The notes below the pieces were generated by a model that was given only the letters and a program-made list of their open reading frames with translations, ran no database searches and was not told the origin of the DNA. Both the position numbers and the translations under genes were made by a program. Of a DNA stretch of 33,811 bases, positions 15,353 through 24,200 are shown in pieces (position 1 is the first letter of the stretch; every line of letters starts with the position of its first letter). Origin of the DNA: an uncultured Opitutia bacterium. Its GTDB lineage: Bacteria; Verrucomicrobiota; Verrucomicrobiia; Opitutales; Opitutaceae. The stretch is from positions 1 to 33,811 of the forward strand of contig CAIUOU010000009.1 in assembly GCA_903900845.1 (NCBI GenBank). The letters run 5' to 3'.

Positions 15353-16684
15353 GTGAAAGCGCACCTACCAGCCGCGACCGGCGCACGCGGCCTGGCGTTC
15401 ATCCTCGCCACGGCGGTCGCGGCAAGCGCCGTCGCCCCGGAGGGGGAGTCCTCCGGGGCGCACGCGGTGAACCTGATCCGCATTGACGGGGCGATCGGGC
15501 CCGCGACAGCCAGCTACGTCGAGCGCGCGGTGCGCCATGCGACCGAGGGTGGGGCCCGCTGCCTGGTGGTGCAGATCGACACGCCCGGCGGCTTGCTCGA
15601 TTCCACCAAGGAGATCGTGCAATCGTTCTACGGCTCGGAAGTCCCCGTGGTGGTCTACGTGGCGCCGACGGGAGCGCACGCGACCAGCGCGGGCTGCATC
15701 ATCGCCCTCGCCGCCGACGTGGCCGCGATGGCGCCGCACACCAGCATCGGCGCCGCTCATCCGGTAGAGCTGGGTGGCACCGGCGAGGGCAAGCCGGACA
15801 GCATCATCACGAAGAAGCTGGAGAACTTCACCGTGAGCTACGTCGAGGCGATCGCCGCCAAGCGCGGGCGCAACGTGGAGTGGGCCGCGGCGGCGGTGCG
15901 GGACAGCGCAAGCGTGACCGCGGAGAAGGCGCTCGACCTCAAGGTGATCGACCTGATCGCCCCCGACCTCCCTTCCCTGCTCTCGCAACTCGAAGGACGC
16001 GAAGCCGGTGGGGTCGTGCTGCGTACCGCGTCGGCGCGCGTCGTTGAGATCCCCCGGCTCGCCCGGGAACGCGTGCTGCAGGCGCTCTGGAGGCCCGAGG
16101 TCATCTTCGTTCTGATGCTGATCGCGATCTACGGGATCATCGGCGAGCTCAGCAATCCGGGTGCCATCCTCCCGGGAGTGGCCGGCGCGATCGCCCTCAT
16201 CCTCGCGTTCTACCTGGCCTCGATCCTGCCGGTCAGCACTGCCGGGCTCAGCCTGCTCGCCCTTGCGGTGCTGCTGTTTGTCGTCGACCTCTTCGCGCCG
16301 ACGCACGGCGTGCTCACGGTCGGCGGGATCGTTTCCTTCGTCCTGGGCGCCCTACTGCTGTTCGAGGACGCCGGCCCCGCTTTCCGTCTGCCGCTGACGA
16401 TGGTGCTGCCGGCGGCCGTGGTGACCGCCCTCTTCTTCGTCTTCGTGCTCGGCGCGGGACTTCACGCCCAGCGTCTGCCCGCGCGCGTGGGCCGGGAGGC
16501 CCTGCCCGGCACCACCGGCGAAGCGCTGACCCGGGTCGGACCCGATTCCGGCTGGGTCCTGCTCGACGGCGAGACCTGGCATGCGCGGAGCGGCGACACC
16601 GTCGAGCGCGGCCAAGAGGTGATCGTGGTGGCCGTCGAGGGACTCCTTCTCCGCGTCAAACCCGTAACTACGGAGGTTCCATGA
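15353..16684 (+). CDS. NfeD-family membrane serine protease (ClpP class, long form)
   Basis: Membrane-bound serine protease of the NfeD/1510-N type, 443 residues, which in studied relatives cleaves the hydrophobic tail of the neighbouring slipin. The start is GTG at 15353, which gives a proper signal sequence ([13 protein letters not shown]). The N-terminal ClpP-like domain has [15 protein letters not shown] and [10 protein letters not shown], with Ser112 as the predicted nucleophile, and TKKLENF with Lys155 as the likely partner of a Ser-Lys dyad. Four to five membrane segments follow (about residues 245-375). A C-terminal OB-fold NfeD domain closes the protein ([14 protein letters not shown] to [11 protein letters not shown]). 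The stop overlaps the slipin start by 4 bases (ATGA), so the two are translationally coupled, as usual for NfeD-slipin pairs. Confidence 0.93.
   Translation: MKAHLPAATGARGLAFILATAVAASAVAPEGESSGAHAVNLIRIDGAIGPATASYVERAVRHATEGGARCLVVQIDTPGGLLDSTKEIVQSFYGSEVPVVVYVAPTGAHATSAGCIIALAADVAAMAPHTSIGAAHPVELGGTGEGKPDSIITKKLENFTVSYVEAIAAKRGRNVEWAAAAVRDSASVTAEKALDLKVIDLIAPDLPSLLSQLEGREAGGVVLRTASARVVEIPRLARERVLQALWRPEVIFVLMLIAIYGIIGELSNPGAILPGVAGAIALILAFYLASILPVSTAGLSLLALAVLLFVVDLFAPTHGVLTVGGIVSFVLGALLLFEDAGPAFRLPLTMVLPAAVVTALFFVFVLGAGLHAQRLPARVGREALPGTTGEALTRVGPDSGWVLLDGETWHARSGDTVERGQEVIVVAVEGLLLRVKPVTTEVP
16672..16676 (+). promoter_or_regulatory. Shine-Dalgarno GGAGG of the slipin gene
   Basis: GGAGG sits 4 bases before the ATG at 16681, inside the end of the NfeD gene. 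It supports the chosen start and contrasts with the missing Shine-Dalgarno sequences before most genes that are not overlapped here. Confidence 0.7.
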
Positions 16685-17460
16685 ATACCAAGGTCTGGCT
16701 AGATATCCTCGCCTGGGTGCTGCCGGTGACCGTGATCGCGGTCGTCGTGCTGCCCTCGGCCGTCCGCATCCTGCGCGAATATGAGCGCGGGGTGATTTTC
16801 CGCCTCGGCAAGCTGCTCCGGGCAAAGGGTCCCGGCATCGTGCTACTCATCCCGTTCGTCGACCGGATGGTCCGGATGGACCTGAGGGTCGTGACGATCG
16901 ACGTGCCCAAACAGGAGATGATGACCCGCGACAACGTGCCGGTCACCGTGGATGCCGTGATCTATTTCCGCGTCGTCGACCCGGAGGCGGCCGTCGTGAA
17001 GGTCGAACACTACCTCAAGGCCAGCTCCCTCATCGCGCAGACCACCTTGCGCAGCGTGATCGGGCAGGCCGAACTGGACGACCTGCTCGCGCGCCGCGAC
17101 AAGATCAACCAGACGCTCCAGGAGATCATCGACCGGCACACGGACCCATGGGGCGTGAAGGTGACCGCAGTTGAGGTGAGGGATGTGACCCTGCCCGACG
17201 ACATGAAGCGCACGATGGCGCGACAGGCGGAAAGCGAACGGGAGCGCCGCTCGAAGATCATCCACGCGGAAGGAGAGTTCCAGGCCGCCGAAAGGATGGT
17301 CCAGGCCGCGGCGATGATCAGCCGCGAGCCCATCGCGCTGCAGTTACGCTATCTCCAGACCATGCGGGAGATCTCGAGCGAGCAGAACACGACCACCTTC
17401 CTTCCCATTCCGTTGGAAATTTTCGCTCCCTTCCTCCGGGGCGGAGCACCCAAGCCATGA
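16681..17460 (+). CDS. Slipin / stomatin-like SPFH (band 7) membrane protein
   Basis: Membrane-microdomain scaffold protein of the stomatin/slipin family, 259 residues. One N-terminal membrane segment (about residues 8-28, [19 protein letters not shown]) leads directly into the conserved [14 protein letters not shown]. The SPFH domain follows, with [36 protein letters not shown] and [17 protein letters not shown]. An Ala/Glu-rich helix ([21 protein letters not shown]) would drive oligomerisation. The end [16 protein letters not shown] is the usual hydrophobic C-terminal motif, and in relatives this region is cut by the NfeD protease. It overlaps both its neighbours by 4 bases, so NfeD, slipin and the next gene should be made together. 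The likely role is membrane organisation or envelope-stress quality control. Confidence 0.94.
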   Translation: MNTKVWLDILAWVLPVTVIAVVVLPSAVRILREYERGVIFRLGKLLRAKGPGIVLLIPFVDRMVRMDLRVVTIDVPKQEMMTRDNVPVTVDAVIYFRVVDPEAAVVKVEHYLKASSLIAQTTLRSVIGQAELDDLLARRDKINQTLQEIIDRHTDPWGVKVTAVEVRDVTLPDDMKRTMARQAESERERRSKIIHAEGEFQAAERMVQAAAMISREPIALQLRYLQTMREISSEQNTTTFLPIPLEIFAPFLRGGAPKP

Positions 17461-17942
17461 ACACACGAACCGGCCTTTGGATCGATCAGGGACGCGCGAT
17501 CATCGTCGCCCTCAACGGCGGCAACGAAAAGGTGAGGTCCCTCACCTCGCAGGTCACGAGCCAGCCCCGGCGCGCGAGTGACACGCCCGCCGGGAAGCGG
17601 TTCGACGCCCACCATATTCCGGCCGACGCCACCCGGACCCGCACCCATGCGCGCGACCTCAAGGCGTTCTTCGACCGGATCTTCCGCGAGCTTCCGGGCG
17701 CGGGCGAACTGCTTCTCCTCGGCCCCGGCCGCGCCAAGACTGACTTTCGCAAGCACCTGCAGGCGGCCGGCTGGGCCGGACGGGTGCTGGCGGTCGAGTC
17801 CGCCGACAAGATGAGCGACCGGCAGTTCGCCGCGCTGGTCCGCGAATTCTTCCAGCGACCCTTGGAGTCTCCGGCGGACGCCTACCGCCCCTGGTACACA
17901 TCGGCCAGCGCGAGCAAAATACTCTCGAGCTCCTTGAGGTAG
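17457..17942 (+). CDS. Small eRF1-like (baeRF / 'translational machinery') protein linked to slipin
   Basis: Predicted cytoplasmic protein of 161 residues. The pattern [14 protein letters not shown] near the start, [30 protein letters not shown] and [20 protein letters not shown] matches, from memory, a small bacterial family annotated as eRF1-domain or translational machinery protein; its function is unproven. The start overlaps the slipin stop (ATGA), making a three-gene coupled operon. In relatives I recall, the protein ends soon after DRQ..A..VR.F, so the last 25 or so residues (after FFQRPLE) look like an extension. This tail lies in the 61-base overlap (17882-17942) with the convergent caspase-like gene. 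A lost stop codon would explain this. The family name is moderately sure, the role is not. Confidence 0.75.
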   Translation: MNTRTGLWIDQGRAIIVALNGGNEKVRSLTSQVTSQPRRASDTPAGKRFDAHHIPADATRTRTHARDLKAFFDRIFRELPGAGELLLLGPGRAKTDFRKHLQAAGWAGRVLAVESADKMSDRQFAALVREFFQRPLESPADAYRPWYTSASASKILSSSLR

Positions 17943-18844
17943 TCGTCCGCAGGGAGCTTCTCTTTCCGCGCCCGAAGCTCGGAAAGGCGCCGCTCCAGTT
18001 CATCGCGGCGCGACCGCGCCTCGGCGGAAAGCGCCTGCTCGGCGGCGCTCCGCACGAGATGCAACTGGTGCGCCCGCGTGCCATCCGCCGAGGCGCCGTC
18101 GGCAGCGCGTTTCACCGCCAGCACGCCACGGAACCAGTCCGGCGGAGTACCCAGCCCGTCGCCGTTGTCCTCGATGAGAGGGTGCTCGGTGGCGAGGCGG
18201 CCCTCAGTCTTGTAGAACTCGGCCGTGCGGCTCGCGGCGCTGAGGAATGACTCGAGGAGCGAGATCTGACCGTCGCGATCGAGATCGCTCGCGCGAGCGG
18301 CCAGCGCCTCGGCGAAATACTTCCCGAAACGCGTGTAGTTCTGCTCATTTCCGCTGCGCGTCGCGCTGACAATGACGCGTCCCGGCGCGGCCAGCTTCGC
18401 GATGAAGGGGGCGCTCGACGACGTGGTGTGCACCACGGCCACGGGGCGATTGAAGGGCTTAAGCCATTCCGCCAACTCCGGCGCGGCGACATCCGGACCG
18501 CGCAGGTTCAGCTTGGCCTCGCGTCCGTCGAACGTGCCGTGTCCGACCAGCACGACCCACAGCTCGTCGACGCCATCCTTGGGCTCGGCCGCCAACATCT
18601 CGCGCAAGCGCTCGCGATCCACCGACGCCCCGTCGGCCTCGCGGCCAATGAGCGACAAGCGGGCCGAAGCTTCCCGGCTGGTCCGGGTCCACGCGGCTAT
18701 CTGCGCCTCGAAATCCGGCGCCAGCTCGGGATCGCCGACGGCCCCCGCCACGAGCAGGACACGCGGCCCGGTGGCAGCCGGGGTGGGCTGCGCGGCGACC
18801 ATCGCCGCCCCGAGAAAGCAAAGCAGGAAAAACACCCGGGGCAT
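17882..18844 (-). CDS. Secreted caspase/C13-fold-like protein without catalytic cysteine, EF-hand loop
   Basis: Predicted periplasmic protein, 320 residues. The start at 18844 is chosen because ATG overlaps the upstream stop (TGATG) and opens a clean signal peptide (MPRVFFLLCFLGAAMVAAQ); the longer frame lacks this. The core LWVVLVGHGTFDG (His102) followed by VAVVHTTSSSAPF recalls the His and Cys strands of C13/caspase peptidases. The Cys position is Thr/Ser (140-144), and the mature protein has no Cys at all, so it cannot be a cysteine protease. Residues 187-198, DLDRDGQISLLE, form a textbook EF-hand calcium loop, and EDNGDG further on may add another site. The C-terminus is a charged helix (SRRDELERRLSELRARKEKL). 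It is the last gene of the MoxR operon. The fold assignment is inferred from motifs. Confidence 0.8.
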   Translation of the reverse strand: MPRVFFLLCFLGAAMVAAQPTPAATGPRVLLVAGAVGDPELAPDFEAQIAAWTRTSREASARLSLIGREADGASVDRERLREMLAAEPKDGVDELWVVLVGHGTFDGREAKLNLRGPDVAAPELAEWLKPFNRPVAVVHTTSSSAPFIAKLAAPGRVIVSATRSGNEQNYTRFGKYFAEALAARASDLDRDGQISLLESFLSAASRTAEFYKTEGRLATEHPLIEDNGDGLGTPPDWFRGVLAVKRAADGASADGTRAHQLHLVRSAAEQALSAEARSRRDELERRLSELRARKEKLPADDYLKELESILLALADVYQGR

Positions 18845-21225
18845 CACGGCATTCCCCTCCAGCGCCTCAGTCCCCATTCGGCGAGCAGGCACGCCACGGC
18901 GAGCGCGAATACCCACGGTGTGTGCCAGGCCGGTTGCGACCAAGTCTCCATCACCGGAGCACGCAGGTCCGGCAGGCGGCGCACGAAAGCCTCGAGGTCC
19001 GCCGACCGGATGACTTCGCCGCCGGTCCGCCGGGCGATCGTCTCAAGCAGGGCGACGTTCGGGGTCAACGAGCGGAACTCCTCGGCCGCGAGATCGGAAC
19101 TCCAGCCCGTCTCGGCCCGGCCCAGCTCGGCCCCGGCGTGATTTTTCACCTGAGCGATGGCGCGGAAGCCGCCATCCTGCCGCGGGACATAGGTCACCTG
19201 GTAAAGGCCGGGCTCGGTCGGATCCGCCTCAGCCTCGAGACGCACGGCCGCGGCGGAGGGCGCCCCGGCGAGAGCCACCGGCTCGACCGAGACCGTCACC
19301 ACGGCGTCGTCCACTGGCTGGAATTTCTCGTCGCGGACGCGCACCTGCACCCGCACGGCCCCGTTGGCGTCGGCGGGCACAGGTTCGGACGTGGCCTGGA
19401 CGCGCAGGGGGACATCGGTAATCAGCCAGCGCACCAGCTGGCGCCACGCGCGCTCCAGGTCCTCGCGGGACGCGGGATCCCGCATGCCCCAGCGCCAGAA
19501 ATCACCGACCATCAGGGCGCCGGTGCGGCCGCGACCGAAGCGTTGCACGGCGAGCGCGGGCAGCTCGCTACCTTTGTCATCTCGCACCGAGGCGATGACG
19601 CTCGCGCCCGGCTTGAGCGCGCGCACGCGGTTGAGCACCTCGAAAGGCGGCATCGCATCGAGCCGTGCGCGCTCATCGCCCTCGTTGTCGCGCAGCCGCG
19701 CCCAAGGCTGGAGCCAGCCCTCGCGGGTCAGCTGGAAGTTAACCTTGCCTGGCGGCGCGGCGCCGCCCTCGTCGAGATCCAGATAGACGGGCAGCATGTC
19801 GCCGATCGGCGTGCGCAGGTAGCGGCCCTCATGGAAACTCTCCATCCCCCCGAGCATGAGCAGGCCGCCCCCGCGCTCGGAGACGAACTTCTGCAGCAGC
19901 ACTGCCTGGTCGCGGGTGAAGAACTCCGCCTCGAGGTCATCGAGGATCACCGCGTGGTATCCGTACAATTCCTCCGGTGTGCGCGGGAACCCCGCCCGCA
20001 GCTCGAGCTCGTCGCGGGTGTTTAGCCGCACGAGGACCGGCTGGTCATAGCGCTGCACCTCGTCGGACGCCTGGCTGCCGAATCCTCGGAAGAGAGGATT
20101 GCTGGTCTCGCCCTCGCGCCCTCGGAAATCGAACTTGGGCTCGCGTTTCGCGACACGGATCAGGCCCACGAGCTGCACCTGATCATCCCCCTGCACGGCC
20201 CGGTTCAGGAACTTGTACTCCCAATTGGGCCGACCTGAAATGTAGAGCACCCGGAACGGCCCCTGCCCCCGGTCAACCGCCAGCACGCGGGTGTTGTTCG
20301 CGAGCGTGGCTTCCGCGGTCCGCTCCGGAGCGGGAGCCCCGGCCGGAGTCGGTGCCTCATCCGGCGCCGCCACGCTGAACTGGTAGAACGAAACCCCGGG
20401 CTGTTCGGGCTTCACCCGGAAGCGGAACGACAGGGGCTCGTTGTCGCCGCGGGCCGTGGCTTGCTGTTCCTCCACGACGCGGCCGGTGCGGTCGGTGAGG
20501 CGTGCGGTGACCGTCCGTCCGCGGAACCCGACCGTCGCCACGTCCGCTTGCACGGACACCGGGGCGTCCTCGAAGGAGGTCTGCCCCACCGTCACCTGCT
20601 GCACCGCGATGTCCGGCGCCGACGTGCGCCCCCAGATGACCACGGGATAAATGGGCGGCAGGCCCGCCAGGTCGGGAGGTGTTCCCCCGGGAAGGTCCGT
20701 CGCGTTGCCATCGGTGAACAGCAGCACGCCCGCGAGCGGCCGTCCTTGGAACCGCGCGCCGATGGCCCGCAGAGCCGAGCCAAGGCCCGTCGCTCGGCCG
20801 TCGAAATTGAGACCGGAAAAATCGCGCACTGACTGCAAGCGCGTGTCGAAGGTGTACCGCCGGACGTCAAACGTGCCCGCGAGCGTGCCCTGCCAGCCCG
20901 CCGCCTGCGGATCCAGCAGCGAAGCCAGTTGCTCGCCGCGCGTGCGTTGCTCGCCGGTGTCGCGTATGCGGAGTCCCTGGCTGTTGTCGGCGGCAACGGC
21001 GATGAGGTTCGCGCCGGGTTTGGCCCGTTGACCCAACCAGAGCGGCTCGAGCACGCAGAGGGCGAGCAAGGTCACTCCGGCCGCCTTGAGCGCGGCCAGG
21101 GGCCAGCGCAGCGGATGTCCGCGCGCGCTCCGGTAGCCCCAGAGAAGGGCTCCGGCGGCCACCGCGATGAAAGCCATCACCGGCCACAACAGGCCCGCGC
21201 CGGAAAACGTAAGCGAAGGCGTCAT
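18844..21225 (-). CDS. Membrane protein with vWA-like and GATase1-like domains
   Basis: Inner-membrane protein of 793 residues facing the periplasm. The start ATG at 21225 overlaps the preceding stop (ATGA); the longer open frame is out-of-phase coding of that gene. Two N-terminal membrane segments (about 12-30 and 44-62) are followed by a vWA-like domain. Its MIDAS motif is partly lost: Asp80, Ser82, then Gly84 (ADNSQG) instead of DxSxS, though LLFTDGNATD is kept. A middle part carries beta-sandwich-like segments. A GATase1-like domain follows (GYHAVILDDLEAEFF, LLQKFVSERGGGLLMLGGMESF), then a further sandwich region and a C-terminal membrane helix (PWVFALAVACLLAEWG). The only two Cys are in membrane segments, so the GATase fold has no nucleophile. 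It is probably a binding or scaffold partner of the BatA-like and MoxR proteins. Confidence 0.85.
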   Translation of the reverse strand: MTPSLTFSGAGLLWPVMAFIAVAAGALLWGYRSARGHPLRWPLAALKAAGVTLLALCVLEPLWLGQRAKPGANLIAVAADNSQGLRIRDTGEQRTRGEQLASLLDPQAAGWQGTLAGTFDVRRYTFDTRLQSVRDFSGLNFDGRATGLGSALRAIGARFQGRPLAGVLLFTDGNATDLPGGTPPDLAGLPPIYPVVIWGRTSAPDIAVQQVTVGQTSFEDAPVSVQADVATVGFRGRTVTARLTDRTGRVVEEQQATARGDNEPLSFRFRVKPEQPGVSFYQFSVAAPDEAPTPAGAPAPERTAEATLANNTRVLAVDRGQGPFRVLYISGRPNWEYKFLNRAVQGDDQVQLVGLIRVAKREPKFDFRGREGETSNPLFRGFGSQASDEVQRYDQPVLVRLNTRDELELRAGFPRTPEELYGYHAVILDDLEAEFFTRDQAVLLQKFVSERGGGLLMLGGMESFHEGRYLRTPIGDMLPVYLDLDEGGAAPPGKVNFQLTREGWLQPWARLRDNEGDERARLDAMPPFEVLNRVRALKPGASVIASVRDDKGSELPALAVQRFGRGRTGALMVGDFWRWGMRDPASREDLERAWRQLVRWLITDVPLRVQATSEPVPADANGAVRVQVRVRDEKFQPVDDAVVTVSVEPVALAGAPSAAAVRLEAEADPTEPGLYQVTYVPRQDGGFRAIAQVKNHAGAELGRAETGWSSDLAAEEFRSLTPNVALLETIARRTGGEVIRSADLEAFVRRLPDLRAPVMETWSQPAWHTPWVFALAVACLLAEWGLRRWRGMP

Positions 21226-24200
21226 TTGTCTTTCCCGAGCTCCTCGTAGTAGCGGCGCACCGTCTCCGAGTAGCGTGTCGGAACAGGATCGCGGTCGATC
21301 GGCGCGAGGGAGTCCTTCGACTCGCGCCGGGACAGCTCCTCGGCGAGACGGTTCCGCACCTCGACCAGGGGTTTGACGATCTGCAGGTCGACCACCGCCC
21401 AATCCGGCTTCTTCATGTCGACGCGCCAGTCGCGCCGGACTTGCCGGGCGCGCTCCCGCGCCGTGGCCAGCGCGTTACGCCATTCGGGTGTGTCGACGAG
21501 CTCCTCGACATCGCGCAGCCGCTCCGTCCAGCGGTCGAACTCGTCGCCCGTCAGCGGGCCACGATAGACCGGGCCGAATTCGCCACCTCCCAGCCCCCCG
21601 CCTCGTTCGTCACCGCCACGGGTAAGCGGATCCGCCGAGAGTCCGCCGGTGCGGTCGCGACCTGCTCCTCCCCTCTGGATCTCGCGGCTGCGTCGGGCAT
21701 CCGCCAGCTCACCTTGGCGCGGTTGTCCGGGCTGGGGCTGCTCGCGACCGCCCTGACCTTGTCCGGGGCCTCCGCCGGGCTGCTGTCCACCCTTGGAGGC
21801 CTGCCGTCCTTGTTCGGGAGAACCGGGCTCTCCGGGCCTAGGCTGCCCTTCTCCCGGCTGGCGCCCACCCTCGGCCAGCGCTTCGCCCGGCCTTCCCTCG
21901 CGTCCGCCACGCCCCCCGCCCGGCTGGACTCCGCCCTCCTGGGCCGGCTCCTCCGGTTTCCCGCCCTTGCCGGGACGGCCTTCTTGACCGGCCTGGCGCT
22001 GGTCGCCGCCGCGAGCGCCCTGGCTGCTTTCGCGCTGCAATTGGTCCGTGAGAGAATCCAGCTCGGAGCGGGCCAGCTTCAACTGCTCCGCCTCGTCCCC
22101 CAGCACGCTCTCGGCGGCCCGCTCGACGCCGCGGCGGAGTTCCTCGACCTGGGCCTGCGCCCGGCGGCCCACCTGCCGCGCCTGGGGCAGCAGCTCGTCG
22201 CGCAGGAGTTCCCGGGTGGCGTCGAGGGCGCGGCCGCCCTCCTCGCGCTCCTGGGCGCGCTGCAACCGGTTGTTCAAATCGCGACTCAGGTTGCCGGAGT
22301 TGAGCAACTCGGAGCGGACCTGCTTCACGGCGCTGCCATCCTCCTGGCTCGCCTTGCGGATGCTGTCGTAAAGTTGCCGGGAAAGCAGCGGCTCCGTGCT
22401 TTCGGCCTGCTCGGAAAGCCGCGTGGTGCGCTCCACCAAACGGTTGAGCCGATCCTTCTGGCCTGCTAGTTCCTCGGCGAGTTGCTGGCGCTCCCCCGTT
22501 TCGCCGAGCGTCTTGCGCCGCGATTGCTCGCCCGCCGCGAGTTCGTCGAGTTTGCGTCCCGCCTGCTCCTGGCGTTGCGCGAGGTCCCGCGCCTCGGTCC
22601 GCATCTCACGGAGCTCCTCGGCGAACTGCCCCGCATTCTGCTTCCGCATCTCGTCGCGCATCTCCTGTAACTGGCGTTGCGCGCGGGTGCCCGAGGCGAC
22701 CGCCTGCGAGACCGAACCATCGGCCGCCGCGTCGGCGGCGCGCTGGATGTCCTCCCGTGTCTGGTCGAGTTGCTGACGCTGCTGGGACATGCCCGACTGG
22801 TTCTCCGCCCGCTCCATGCGCTGCCGCACCTCATCCGCGTCGGCCAGCAACTGGCGCTGCTCCTCCTCCAGACGCTTCAGCCGCTTGCGGATCTCCTCAC
22901 GCTGCGCCTCCGTCCGCGCCTCCTGCAGCGCGGTCTGTAATTCCTTCAGACGGTCGGTGATATCCTGCTGCCGCCGCGCCAGCTCCTGCAGCCGGTTCAT
23001 GACCGCGAGTTGCTCGCGCCGCTCCTGGTTCTGCGGCGCCCTCGCGACCCGCTGGGTCTCGTAGCGGTTCTCCGACTGCTGCAGCTCAAGTTGGTCGATC
23101 TGGCGCTGGTTGCCCTGCCCGCCACCGCCTCCTCCGCCCTGCCGTCCGCGACGGGTCACCGCCGTCTCCCGCGCCTGCATCCGCAATAATCCCTGATACG
23201 CGGCCTGCTCCGCGGCGAGCGCCTGGTCCAGCGGCGCCGGTTTATCCGCCGCGCTCTCCAAAGCCCCGATCGCCTTCTCCATCTCCTGCGTGACCGTCCG
23301 CCACAGCGCCTGCTCCCGCGGTCCGCGTGCTTCCTCCGCCGCCTCGCCCGCCTGCGCCAGGGCCTGGCGCTGGGACTCCAGCACGACCTTCGCGTCCGCG
23401 GCGTAACCCGGCCGTTCGCCATCGCGACGGAGCTTCCAAGTCGCGCTGATGATCTGTTTTTGAAGTTCAGCGAGTCGTCGTCCGCGCTGCCCCCCCTGCT
23501 GACCTTCATCCTCGCCGCCTTGATTCTGGCGCTCCCGGAAAATTTCATCGAAGGGCCGCACTTCGCCGAAGAAAAGATCGCCGGTGGTGCGACGCACCTT
23601 GCCGTCGGGTCCGATGTCCTCGGCCCACGCGAACCACGAAACCAGATCGTCGGGTTTGGCCCCGAGCCCCTCGAGGCTCAGGAGATGTCCGAACATCCGC
23701 TTCTCCCGCGCCGCCGCGTCGCGGCCGAGTTCAACAAAGGTCGTTTCTCCGCCGGCGAGCGAGTAGCCGATGCCGTAGAGGGGCACGCCAAAGTCATCCC
23801 AGACCGTGCCGTCAAACGTCACCTCCTCCAGGGCGGAGGGACGAATATCACCCCGGGGAAGTGCGAGCCGTATCTCCGGCGGGCGGTTCGGCTGGACATC
23901 GAACACAAACGAAGCTGCGACCTTGTTCGTCCGGTCCTCCGCGTCGACGAGACGCAACTCATAGGTGGTGCTCTTGGCCGGGGTGAAACCCTCGAGGTTC
24001 GCGACGGCGCGGGCCGGATCGACCTTCAGCTCCAGCGTCTCCCCTCCCGGGCCGCGCGCCACGAACCGGGCCGCCTTCACCGGCTTGTTCAGCTGGAGCG
24101 TCAAATCGAGCCGGGTGCCCTCCACCGCGCTCACGCGCCGGGTGTCCTCGATGCGTTTCGGAGGCAGGCGGGTGTATTCCGGGTAAGTGAGGACCGCGTC

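Noticed and set aside
18845-18943. Longer N-terminus of the caspase-like gene
   Set aside because: It overlaps the end of the vWA/GATase gene in another phase and would hide the clear signal peptide that starts at 18844.
21590-22015. Tandem repeat or CRISPR-like array
   Set aside because: The stretch is irregular codons for Gly, Gln, Pro, Arg and Glu inside an open frame, without a fixed repeat unit or spacers.
21441-22469. 342-codon Leu/Ala/Gly-rich + strand frame looking like a membrane protein
   Set aside because: Antisense to the Gln/Glu/Gly-rich coiled-coil and low-complexity part of the giant - strand gene. The hydrophobic look comes from complementing CAG/GAG-type codons.
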